64,000 bases of DNA from Eutypella sp. D-1. Its lineage: Eukaryota; Ascomycota; Sordariomycetes; Xylariales; Diatrypaceae. The stretch is from the NCBI GenBank assembly GCA_023313575.1, contig JAJTTP010000002.1, positions 2,232,001-2,296,000 of the forward strand. Direction: 5' to 3'. Both the position numbers and the translations under genes were made by a program. Below the pieces are notes generated by a model that saw only the letters and a list, made by a program, of their open reading frames with translations, was not told the origin of the DNA and ran no database searches. Below, piece after piece: positions 22,700 through 32,241 of the stretch (position 1 is its first letter; each line of letters opens with the position of its first letter).

Positions 22700-23471
22700 T
22701 TATTAATATGCAGTGTACCGGCTGTGAATGCGGTGTATGGCCTCCAAACGGTGGGTGAGTGTTCATATCAATGTATATGTAAATCAAATCGAGAATGATG
22801 AGGGATACGATTTCCATGCACATACGTATATAGAAACAGAGAACCCTGTTTCGGATGGCTAGGTAAGAGGTCAAGTCAATCATCGACTAGAATATGGAAG
22901 AAGTCAAAGGCCAAAATCTAGAAAAGGAAAAGGCAAAGCCTTCGAGCATGACGAATGAAGAGAACTACCGTCATCAATGCCGATAGTCACTACCATATTC
23001 GCTTGCACTAAAATATTCGTCCCTGTGGATGTTACGAAGATGTCGGAGAGGGTCCCCTGCGGGTACATGATCCAACGGCAAGTTAGAGGATACTAAGGGG
23101 CATCGCACACTGGGACTGGACATAAACATTGATCATTTATTGGGATGGTAACGTATAACGGTAAATTGCAAGGTAACGCGCAATTTACAATTTCTTTATT
23201 CTGTAATTCGCTCGTTCTATTGGTATATGGTATTACATAGCGCGTGGCTATAACGCTAGGAGAGGTCCTTTGTGGCCAACACCGGAATAGGTAGATAAAG
23301 GGCCTGACGCTATTCTTCGATGATGAAAGGTGTGGAGGCATTTTATCATGAAATTACCATGATAAGCCTTATTCATCCCGTCACTATTGCAATTGTCATC
23401 GCCGCTATTGTTCTCTGTTGATATACTTCTGCTACGCACTCATAGACGACTAGGACGGACGTCCACGCGCC
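22700..23471. other. intergenic upstream of the kinase-like gene
   Basis: AT-rich spacer between the membrane-protein fragment and the kinase start. Apart from the doubtful fragment at 22905-23095, I see no gene. It must contain the kinase promoter. Confidence 0.45.
22905..23095 (-). pseudogene. possible second fragment of the same membrane-protein family
   Basis: A 63-codon open stretch between stops. Its start (WIMYPQGTLSDIFVTSTG) resembles residues around 720-745 of the 914-residue protein (WIHPELGMLFSDIISTTG). After about 30 residues the match is lost. No start codon is well placed. The nearby larger fragment already covers this segment, so if real this is a separate relic. The match is short and judged by eye only. 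Confidence 0.3.
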
Positions 23472-25322
23472 ATGTCGCTGGTGCTTCTCGTAGGAGAAGC
23501 ACAGGAAGATGCTCGAAGGTACTTCGATTCCCATCCTGACTTCGAGATCCAGGACTTTGCCGGAAACGGAGCTTCTGGCATAGGCGTCCTCGTGAGGGAA
23601 AGGAGAGCACATGGCCAGCACCCGCCGCAGCGCTTCGTGGTGAAGCGCGCCATCTACCCGGAGGCAGAGCCCGAGCTAAGAAAAGAGGCAACATTTCTTG
23701 AGGTAACGCCATTTGTTAACTCGCCAATACCTACTGTGTTGATAAATGATGATGCTAACTAAAACTCCTTGAATTCGCCCCCGCCCCGCGGCTTAGACGC
23801 TCCGAGGCGCACCCCATATCGTACAGTTATTTAGCTACTATGATCCGCAGGCACCACGGCCATCAGTGGCAGTAAGAGCCGTTCGAGCGGTGGTCAGTCT
23901 GATCAGACCCGGGCCAGGAGTCCGACATCCAATCGGACCGGGACTGGAAGGCCCATCGGTGGTGCTTGAGTACGTCGAGAACGGTACCATGTTGCAGCTA
24001 TTCGAACGCTCGTTCGAACATGAAATTACGATCCCTAATCGGATATTATGGAGCTTCTTTCTCTGTCGTAAGTCAAGAATAATGGTGTCACGTTCAACCG
24101 AGCCCATTCTGGGCGACCTGTGGGAGCCCTCTGGGAGAGGGAGAATAGAAGAATAACTACCCTACTAGATGGCTGGGAGCCCTATTTATAGGGCCCGGTG
24201 GAGCGCGCCACAGGGCCAAGCCCCAAAGGGGGGTCCCCGGTCCTTTTCCTAACCGTGACAAATGGGCACGAAACCGTCGGGTCGGGGGCCGGTGGGGGAC
24301 GACGGGGAGTGCGGGAGAGGTAGCTGATGAGTCCACTAGTGATCAGAAGTTGTATCGCCCTCGCAAACCCGCCGTACGGACGGTATGGGAGACTGCAACT
24401 GGAGACGATACCGCCCGGAGCGCCTATAAGAGGAGCGTTGACTCATGGTGACCTGGCAATGCGCAATAGTAAGCCTCTAACTTTGCACCAGCCTTTCTTT
24501 TTCCTGACAGAAACACACAGTCATGGTGGGCGATGATCTAGGCTTCCCGGAAGAGCATCGCACCGCCACCGTCGGTCTCAAACTCATCGATCTCGGCATG
24601 ACAAGGTTCGTTCAGCACCTAATTGCCAAACCATACCGCTCGCGTTTCCTTATGCAAAAAAGAAAACTAATACCGACCACCACGAACGCAGCTGGGGCGA
24701 TGATAAAAGCATAGAGCAGAACATCTTGGAAATAGCAAAGGTATGAAAGGGATTCCGCGTACACCCCCCCCCCCGGCCTCCACTCATATGTTTCTTAAAG
24801 AATTGTATACTGAGAAAGCGGGGGATGTCCGTATTCCTTCAGGCTATTGCCGAACTCGTGGCAAAGACCGAGGTGACGGTATACAGGGGAGCGCCGTCGC
24901 AGATGTGCTTTCCCGATCCGGCGCGACCAGACGAGGGCATCCGAACGTTCGCGGTCCAGCTCATGGGCAACCCGGAGCTCGACGACGACCTGCGGATGCT
25001 GCTCGCCCGCTGTCTGGCCGTGGACCCGAACGACCGGCCCACGCTAGCGGATCTCCTGGACCGCGCCCAGCGGGCCGTCAACGAAATGGCCGAGGAAGCC
25101 TACGAGGGCCGGGTTGGGGCCGGCAATGAAACCGATGCGGTGATCCATGGATTGATCCAGCTGCTGGTTTTCGACGCGAATGCCGAGACGGTGCAGAATT
25201 CTGATTTGCGAAGGGGTCGGCCGGTGCCGTTTGCTGACGCGGCGGACGTGGCGGTTCCCGTGCTTGGGTTTGCTGGCTTCTATGATTACGCGGCTGCTAT
25301 GGGCCTCTATGAGGTGCCATAA
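23472..25322 (+). CDS. protein-kinase-like protein, fungal-specific
   Basis: Six exons: 23472-23702, 23797-24067, 24340-24468, 24521-24605, 24692-24740, 24843-25322; they join in phase to 414 residues. Seen: a Gly-rich loop GNGASG (31-36), a lysine in RFVVKRA (Lys58), a C-helix Glu (about 72), the catalytic loop HGDLAMRNI (Asp205, Asn210) and the metal-binding DLG (Asp234). So HRD is HGD and DFG is DLG. The segment after DLG is very short, with no APE motif. The C-terminal part has an RPT motif (DPNDRPTLADLL) as in subdomain XI. All core catalytic residues are present, so activity is possible; the substrate is unknown. Intron 2 (24068-24339, 272 bp) is oversized because it contains a solo LTR; without it the intron would be about 92 bp, like the others. 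Confidence 0.82.
24081..24085. repeat. target-site duplication, left copy (AATGG)
   Basis: Five bases immediately left of the solo LTR, repeated exactly at 24261-24265 on the right. Five bases is the usual size for Ty3/Ty1-class integrases. Confidence 0.85.
24086..24260 (-). mobile_element. solo LTR (175 bp) in an intron
   Basis: The element begins TGTCACG and ends CGTGACA, a perfect 7-bp terminal inverted repeat of the TG...CA type. It is flanked by a perfect 5-bp direct repeat, AATGG, at 24081-24085 and 24261-24265: the target duplication expected from integrase. Inside is a near-palindromic CCTATTTATAGG centre; read on the minus strand it gives CCCTATAAATAGGG, a good LTR TATA box, so I assign the minus strand. 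No primer-binding site, polypurine tract, gag or pol sequence is present, so it is a solo LTR (or one LTR of a TRIM) left by recombination. It lies wholly within intron 2 of the kinase-like gene. Confidence 0.88.
24261..24265. repeat. target-site duplication, right copy (AATGG)
   Basis: Right copy of the duplication at 24081-24085, adjoining the terminal CA of the LTR. Confidence 0.85.
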
Positions 25323-26114
25323 ACAGACTGTATGTATATGACTAGCTAGGATATGGCCTGGCTACCCCTTTATATGTATTATTTTAGGTCTTTATTAGAT
25401 TCTTATCTGGATACGTTTACAAGTGTTCCGTTTATACATGACCGTAACATCATGGATCCACAAACCGTCATAACCTCATCTATAGATAACACAACACACT
25501 CCTAGACTAAAATAGAAATATGCGATGCGCTACCCAGACGGCGACTTTCAAGTTCGCGTAGCCGAGATCTAAGTAGGTGTGTCGATGCAACTTGAACCAC
25601 GATCACGTTGTCTGTCTGTCTTAGGAATCAAGTTTCATAATCACTTCGGCATGTACGACGCTACGTTGCTGGGCAAGAATCATATGCATATCGTCTCACG
25701 TACTAGGCAGCTCCTGCTGGAGTTGTGCAACTTCGATTACGTGCGCAATGTAATTATCACAAAGACAAGTTGGCATGATAAGTGGTTTGAGCCGGAGTGG
25801 CGAATATTCGTAGTATTCGAATGAAGAATGGAACAATACATGACAATACCCCAAATCCATACCAGCAATCTCATACCCAAAACAAGACATTTCCACCCTA
25901 GACCCCCCAAGACATCGAGAACCAACGCCAATTCCAGCCTAGATAGCCCAACTGGCTGTATATACATGCATGGATAGGGCCACTAAGCCCCAAACAAGAA
26001 GAAAATGAAGAAAGTCCCACTTGGAACGACGTCTCTACATCGGCCCTGTATATCAGGTTGGCCGGATGGCGCCACGTGGAGGCTGCAGAGTCCGATTTCG
26101 CCACCCTGTAAATG

Positions 26115-26320
26115 GTCATTTCATATGGCAGATAGATGGCAAATATATGTCTCTGTATGGTGGTGGTTAGTAGGTAATATATGGCAGATATATGGTAGAT
26201 AAATGGTATATATATGGCTCTGTAGATGGTTAGTGGTAGATAGATGGCAAATAAATGGCAGATATATGGCAAGATATATGGCAGCTAGATGGTAGCTAGA
26301 TGGTAGGTAAATAGGTGGAT
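26115..26320. repeat. degenerate tandem array, ATATGGCAGAT-type unit
   Basis: About 200 bp in which words such as ATATGGCAGATA, AGATGGCAAATA and TAGATGGTAG recur every 10 to 20 bp with variation. This is a decayed minisatellite; the unit length is not constant. Confidence 0.75.
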
Positions 26321-26448
26321 AGATGGCAGAATAAATGAAATACCAGCAAATAGCTGGTGAAATAGGTGATAAATAGAATAAAGATGATGGAATAAAGATG
26401 AGGAAATAAAGATAATGGAATAGAGATAATGTAAATAGGAAGAGGAAG

Positions 26449-26560
26449 GAAGAGAGACTATAGGAAACGGAGAGAAGAGAGAGAGACTATAGGAAACGGA
26501 GAGAAGAGAGAGAGATCATAGGAAACGGAAGAGAAGGAAGAGAGACTATAGGAAACGGAT
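26449..26560. repeat. 29-bp minisatellite, 4 copies
   Basis: The core ATAGGAAACGGA occurs at 26460, 26489, 26518 and 26548, giving periods of 29, 29 and 30 bp, separated by GAGA-rich spacers. The array directly follows the GATGG-rich array, in non-coding DNA. Confidence 0.9.
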
Positions 26561-28114
26561 GAGGAAGGAAGAAGAAATTTGAAAAACGCCTTGGGGGGGG
26601 GAAGACCTCCTTAAGTATGTCGTAGACTGGATCTCCCTTGGGGAACTCCGACGTGAGGGTTTAAAGGCGCTGAAGTTTATTTTTGATATACTTTGAGAAA
26701 GCAGATAGTACTGTGGCCAGTTGCTCCAGCAAATCTTGGTTCGCGATGACCTTATATTTCTATGATTTGACTCTACATATTCGAAGGGATCTCCAGCTAT
26801 CTATGGATAAGATACAATACGAAGTATAGGCTTTCCCCATGAGGATCGTGTTAATGCGCAGCCTAACACATCAGGGCCGAGAATGAGAGCGTTGTGACGG
26901 TTTAGAGTCGTAGGATACTGCCATATAGACCTTTCTGAGTTTACACAAGCTCTACTCTATCAATGAACTTTACGTCATACAGAATAACGAAACCACGATA
27001 AGTAAACTCCTGCCGATACGATTTCCAAATTAGACTTTCGAGTTTAAAGCATATGGTAGGTTCGTAGTAGGTCCATGAACAGTCCCAACTCAGAGTAGGG
27101 CCTGACGGCACCCAAGCGCAGAAAAGCGCCTCTACACCCGCCAAAACCCGCATCCTCAGGGCTGCGACACTATGCCTCGAACGCCCTCAGGACCCAGCAT
27201 CCTGGCACTGAACGACATCTTTAGAACAACGGTGGCCCAGAGCCTCTGGGCCAGAGGCACCTAGACAGTTGCGCCGTACGCGAGCTCAACCGGAGGCGTC
27301 AACGGGAACGGTTTGAATATCATCATGTGTGCCATTGGGCTAGATTTGAGGGATATATATCATGTAAATAGATAGATAGCTTCACACGCCGCATACCCCT
27401 AGGGAGGGTTGCGTGGGAATTTTTATTCCCCACATCTACGGCGTTAAATATACCAACCAACTCAGAGCTAGGCTGTATCGGCGAGAAAGTCGAATGCCTT
27501 CTTTTTCGAGGAGCAAGCCACGTTATTTCTTCGAATATCCCCTTGTGCCAAAACCACGCGGCCCCGTGAAGTAATAGTTGGCTGTTGGAGCGGCGCTTAG
27601 GCTATAACTTAGACGTATGAGATCCAAGACACTGGGCCACCGATTTAGAAGTGACTATGACGATCACTGAAGTCTATGCGAACGTATAGCTTGCCCTTCT
27701 GCAAGTGAATTGAGTAGCCTCCGCTTTGGGCCGAGATAAGACACCAAGGTCTTTGGAAAAGGGGTAGATGACGACTTATAAGCCCTCTGAAAAGGGGATA
27801 CGCGACGGAGTCAAGGAGTGAAGTCATGAAGTAGTTATTCACTTGTGAGACTTGGCGCACTAGATAAGAAAAGTGGAAACGACGAGACGACTTGCTTGCG
27901 AAGATGGAAATCCTGCCCATGGAGTTGGGTCGGTTTAGGTTTCGCATATGAGCACATGCTCGAGGAACCAGCCCTTTTCTCGGGACCCCTGATTAAAGCA
28001 CTTTTCGACTGACCGTCTACACTAGGTACACTTAGAAAGCTACTCAGCCGAGTTGCGCCTCTTGCTTCTTCGAGGCGCAGGAGGTGGCTGGAAATCGCCA
28101 CGATAAGTTATGAT

Positions 28115-28162
28115 CAGACTGCCAGACTGCCAGACTACCAGACTACCAGACTACCAGACTGG
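28115..28162. repeat. 8-bp tandem repeat, 6 copies
   Basis: Six consecutive units of CAGACTGC, CAGACTAC or CAGACTGG (2, 3 and 1 copies). Non-coding. Confidence 0.92.
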
Positions 28163-29163
28163 AAGGTCGGGTATGGTCATACGGTATGTGAGGTACGCAG
28201 ACGTATGCAATCGCACGAGAGCTGGAAAAGTCGGATAACCGTTAAGTACGTTGCTGTATTTTAACATGTGAAAAGCCGAATTGTCCTTTGCAAACCTCAT
28301 TATGGCAAAACTGACTGCGAAACAGGTACTTCATACTTACTCAGCAGCTCGAGACGTGACATTGTCATATGACCGCGTTGCGCCCGGCATGAATCAAGCC
28401 TGTAATCCCAACTGGCCTGATTGGATGCGAGGCTCCGGACCCGCTGGGTATCCCGGCAAGTGGGGGTTTGGGGAATAATTTGGGCCAATGAACCGATAAA
28501 TCTGGGGAAACATCTGCCCAGTTGCAACTGAGGCCACACTACTTAGCAAGTACTTTTAAGTAGGCACACAAGCACACATGTTTGGGGATCACTATCACAT
28601 GTCAGACGCATGTCAAACTAGAGAAAGCCGGGCAGGTATGAAGTACTAACAAGTGTGAAACAAATCTCGTCGGCGCGTTAAAAGCACGGTTTAGCATTCC
28701 ATCTTCCACCATTTTCACGTGGTTTCCCGTCTCTCCGCAAACGGCTGTAAAAAACCCCATGGGCAACGAGACGGAGGCTACGACGGAACTGGCTGGCAGG
28801 CTGGTTAATAAGCTACATAATCGATCCCTTGGCTGGGGACCGCTTGGCCTGTGATTGTGGGGGAAGCCATCTAACTAACAGAGTTCAACACCGGCGGTTT
28901 TGCCCCGTTCTGGCCAGGCTGGCGGGTCAGATCAAATCAAGTCAGAAATGGTTCGCATGTAGAAGGAGCCACCCAGCAATTATTCATGATGTCTGCAATG
29001 TTCTGTCAACAGGAATAAATAACCTAAATGTCTACGTAAATGAAATCTAATTGATTGCGTTGTCGGAGTTGTGCGAGTTGTAATTGATTGATCAAAGGAG
29101 GGAGGTACTTCGTCCTAGACAGGTGGAGCCTCGGCATTCTGGCCGAAGACCGCCAGTTACTCC

Positions 29164-29193
29164 GGAAGCGCAAGTGACCTCACTTGCGCTTCC
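29164..29193. repeat. perfect hairpin palindrome, 14-bp arms
   Basis: GGAAGCGCAAGTGA, a 2-base CC spacer, then its exact reverse complement. A second, outer pair GGCCGA (29141-29146) and TCGGCC (29194-29199) brackets it. No transposase or tandem partner is near. It could be a cruciform-forming site, a transcript hairpin or a very small foldback relic. Confidence 0.9.
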
Positions 29194-29969
29194 TCGGCCG
29201 TAATTATGGCGAGAAATGGGTACAGCTACTTGTCATCGTCGCAACAACAACGCGAAAAACGAAGCAACCGTAGTGATAAAGAAAAAGTCAACTAGATGTA
29301 GTGAAAAGTCACTCAGTCCCGTGGGAATATTTTTAGAATATATTTTATTTTCGATACCAGAAGCAATGCGGCTCTACATCTCGTGCCTGACTTGCATGTT
29401 GGTATATAGATTGTACATAGGTACCCGTGGACTTACAAGTACTTAATTCAGTACCTTCTCCTGACAGCTTCAGAAGAGGCAACTACCCCATCCTCACCCC
29501 ACAAATAGGCAGTGGAAACAGGCGATTCTTACCCGCTTTTTCCAGGTCCGTCGAACACTTAACTACATAAACTGCATAAAGTGCATAACCATTGTTACGA
29601 TCCCTGTACACCTGTCTAGCTCGACCTCGGCTCACACGAATCAGAACGTCAGCAATTCAAAGAATCTGGAGGCAGGCGAGGTCACTCGAATGGTCTTCGG
29701 GAGAGCTAACCCGGGTTCATTTTCCTTTTACATAGAAAGGGCAACCGACTGAATATTGTACCTAACTCATATTGTAGGTAATGTAGCTAGGTAGATCTAA
29801 CTAAGCAGGGCCGCGCATTCCTCAACATCGCATTCCACTTCATCCATCCATCATTAGGTCTCTCTTCCTTTTTTTATTTCTCTTTTTTAAAATTTTATTA
29901 TCCTTCCATCCTTCTCCCGAACTTCACACCTCACACCTCATATTTCACCCCTCCTCCCCATTTCCATTC

Positions 29970-29978
29970 CCTATATAC
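29970..29978 (+). promoter_or_regulatory. possible TATA element of the fumarate reductase gene
   Basis: CCTATATAC lies about 130 bp upstream of the ATG at 30106, downstream of a CT-rich tract. The assignment rests on composition and spacing. Confidence 0.35.
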
Positions 29979-30105
29979 CCGTACATCCAGTTATCAATTT
30001 CAATTGTGGTTGTTCACCTTCTGCGCTGCGTGCACAATTGAATATATGCATACCTAGTTGCATCTTTGTCGTAGAAGCATCTCGATTCTCCCTCTTCCCT
30101 TGAAA

Positions 30106-32241
30106 ATGGCCCAGGTGATCGTTGTTGGTGGCGGCTGTAAGTTTCCCAGTCGTTGGAAGAAAAAATCCGGATTTCGCGGCGCACATAAAACTAACATGGC
30201 ACACTTTTAGTGTCCGGTCTGAGCGCTGCGCATACAATCTACCTGGCTGGTGGAAATGTAGTGGTCCTCGATAAGCAAGGTAGGTTTGTTTACTTTCACT
30301 TCAGTGTTTGAGAAATGCATGAATTATTAGGACAACAAGAGACGGGTTCAAAAGACGAGTTACTGATGCGCGCTCGTTTACTTTAGGCTTCTTCGGAGGC
30401 AACTCCACTAAGGCCACATCCGGTATCAACGGTGCCTTGACCCGGACACAGGTCGAGCATGGTATCCAGGATAGCGTCAAGCAGTTCTACGACGACACTC
30501 TGAAATCCGCGAGAGATAAGGCTAGACCCGATCTCATTAAGGTTTTGACCTACAAATCCGCAGCTGCCGTTGAGTGGCTGCAGGATGTTTTTAACTTAGA
30601 TTTAACCCTCGTTTCCCGGCTTGGGTATGTCTGCTCAATTCACTCTCATCCGAGCGCCGTCATATATTTAAATTTACTGACTCGTTGCGCGCAAACAGTG
30701 GCCACTCCCAGCCCCGAACCCACAGAGGCCACGATGCCAAGTTCCCCGGCATGGCCATCACCTACGCTCTCATGCAGCGGTTAGAAGAGCTTGCCGAGAC
30801 CGAGCCCCACCGGGTCAAGATCATCAAGAAGGCTCGCGTCACGGGGCTGAACAAGGACGGCAACACGATCACCGGCGTCACATACGAGCACGATGGCGAA
30901 AATAGCAGCTTGGATGGTCCTGTTGTCCTGGCCACTGGTGGCTATGCTGCTGATTTCAGTGACAGCTCTCTGCTGAAGAAGCACCGGCCCGACACCTATG
31001 GCCTTGCCACCACAAACGGTGCGCATGCCACCGGTGATGGCCAGAAGATGGTCATGGCCATCGGCGGAAATGGGATTGACATGGACAAGGTCCAAGTTCA
31101 CCCCACCGGTCTCGTCGACCCCAAGGACCCCGGTTCCAAGTGGAAATTCTTGGCTGCCGAGGCTCTGCGTGGTGAGGGTGGTCTTCTCCTGAACGGGGAC
31201 GGTGACCGGTTCTGTGACGAGTTGGGCCACCGTGACTATGTCTCAGGCATGATGTGGAAGGAGAAGGAAAAGGGCAAGTTCCCTATCCGCCTCATTCTAA
31301 ACTCTAAGGCCTCTAACACCCTCGACTTCCACACCCGTCACTACTCCGGTCGTGGCCTCATGAGGAAGATGACCGGCAAGCAGCTTGCTAAGGAGATTGG
31401 CTGCACTCCCGAGCACTTGCAAAAGACGTTTACTACCTACAACGCCATTGCCGACGGCAAGCAGAAGGACCCCTGGGGCAAGAAGTTCTTCCATAACGGG
31501 CCTCTGGATGTTGATGACGACTTCCATGTTTCCCTGATGGAGCCCGTCCTTCACTTCACCATGGGCGGTATCGAGATCAACGACAAGGCCCAGGTCCTGA
31601 ACCAAGAGCAGAAGCCCTTCGATGGTCTGTTTGCCTGCGGTGAGCTAGCCGGTGGTGTCCACGGCGCCAACCGACTTGGCGGCTCTTCCCTTCTAGGCTG
31701 CGTCGTCTATGGTCGTGTTGCCGGTGACACCGCCAGCAACTTCCTGTTCCAGAAGGCGCTTTCTGGTGGTGCGGGGGCTGCCCAGCGGTTGGGTCAGATC
31801 TCGCTGCACATCGATCCGTCACAACCTGGCAAGGTCTCGGTGGAGTGGGGCAGTGGCTCCGGCTCAAGCGCGCCAGCTGTGGGGCAGCAGACCAGCGCGG
31901 CGGGTCCGACGCCAACGGCGGATGCCGGCAAGTCGTCACAACCGGCGGCGAAGCCGCAGAGCCCCAAGAAGTTCGAGGTGCCAGACAAGGAGTTCACCCT
32001 AGACGAGGTGGCGAAGCACAATAAGAAGGAGGACCTTTGGGTAGTTGTCAAGGGCGTGGTAATGGACCTCTCGGACTGGCTCGATGAGCACCCTGGCGGA
32101 CCCCAGGCCATCATGAACTTTATGGGCCGCGATGCCACCGAGGAGTTTGAGATGCTCCACGACGACGAGGTTATCCCCAAGTACGCCCCCCAGCAGGTAA
32201 TAGGCCGCGTCAAGGACCAGAAGGTCACGCTGGAGCTCTAG
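30106..32241 (+). CDS. soluble fumarate reductase (Osm1/Frd1 type) fused to cytochrome b5
   Basis: A flavoprotein that reduces fumarate to succinate and lets the cell reoxidise reduced cofactors when oxygen is short. Four exons: 30106-30136, 30211-30279, 30387-30624, 30699-32241; 626 residues. The FAD-binding motif VIVVGGGLSGLSAA begins at residue 4 and is completed across the first junction; FGGNSTKATSGING follows, then the flavin-domain signature HGANRLGGSSLLG. After a Ser/Ala/Pro linker, a cytochrome b5 domain (about 543-625) has the heme ligands in HPGG (577) and MLHDDE (599). No mitochondrial presequence precedes the FAD motif, so this form is probably cytosolic. The ATG context AAAATGGCC is good. 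The b5 fusion is common in filamentous fungi. Confidence 0.92.

Larger units (their letters stand above)
25323..30105. other. gene-poor region, 4.8 kb, with minisatellites and a palindrome
   Basis: No convincing gene. Contents: a degenerate ATATGGCAGAT-type array (26115-26320), a 29-bp minisatellite (26449-26560), an 8-bp array (28115-28162) and a perfect 14-bp-arm hairpin (29164-29193). The 124-codon minus frame at 25898-26272 is produced by the first array. The final 300 bp are pyrimidine-rich, with CTATATAC at 29970-29978, and form the promoter and leader of the fumarate reductase gene. Confidence 0.5.

Noticed and set aside
25898..26272. 124-codon minus frame rich in Tyr and Ile
   Set aside because: It is generated by the GATGGCA tandem array; periodic low-complexity sequence.
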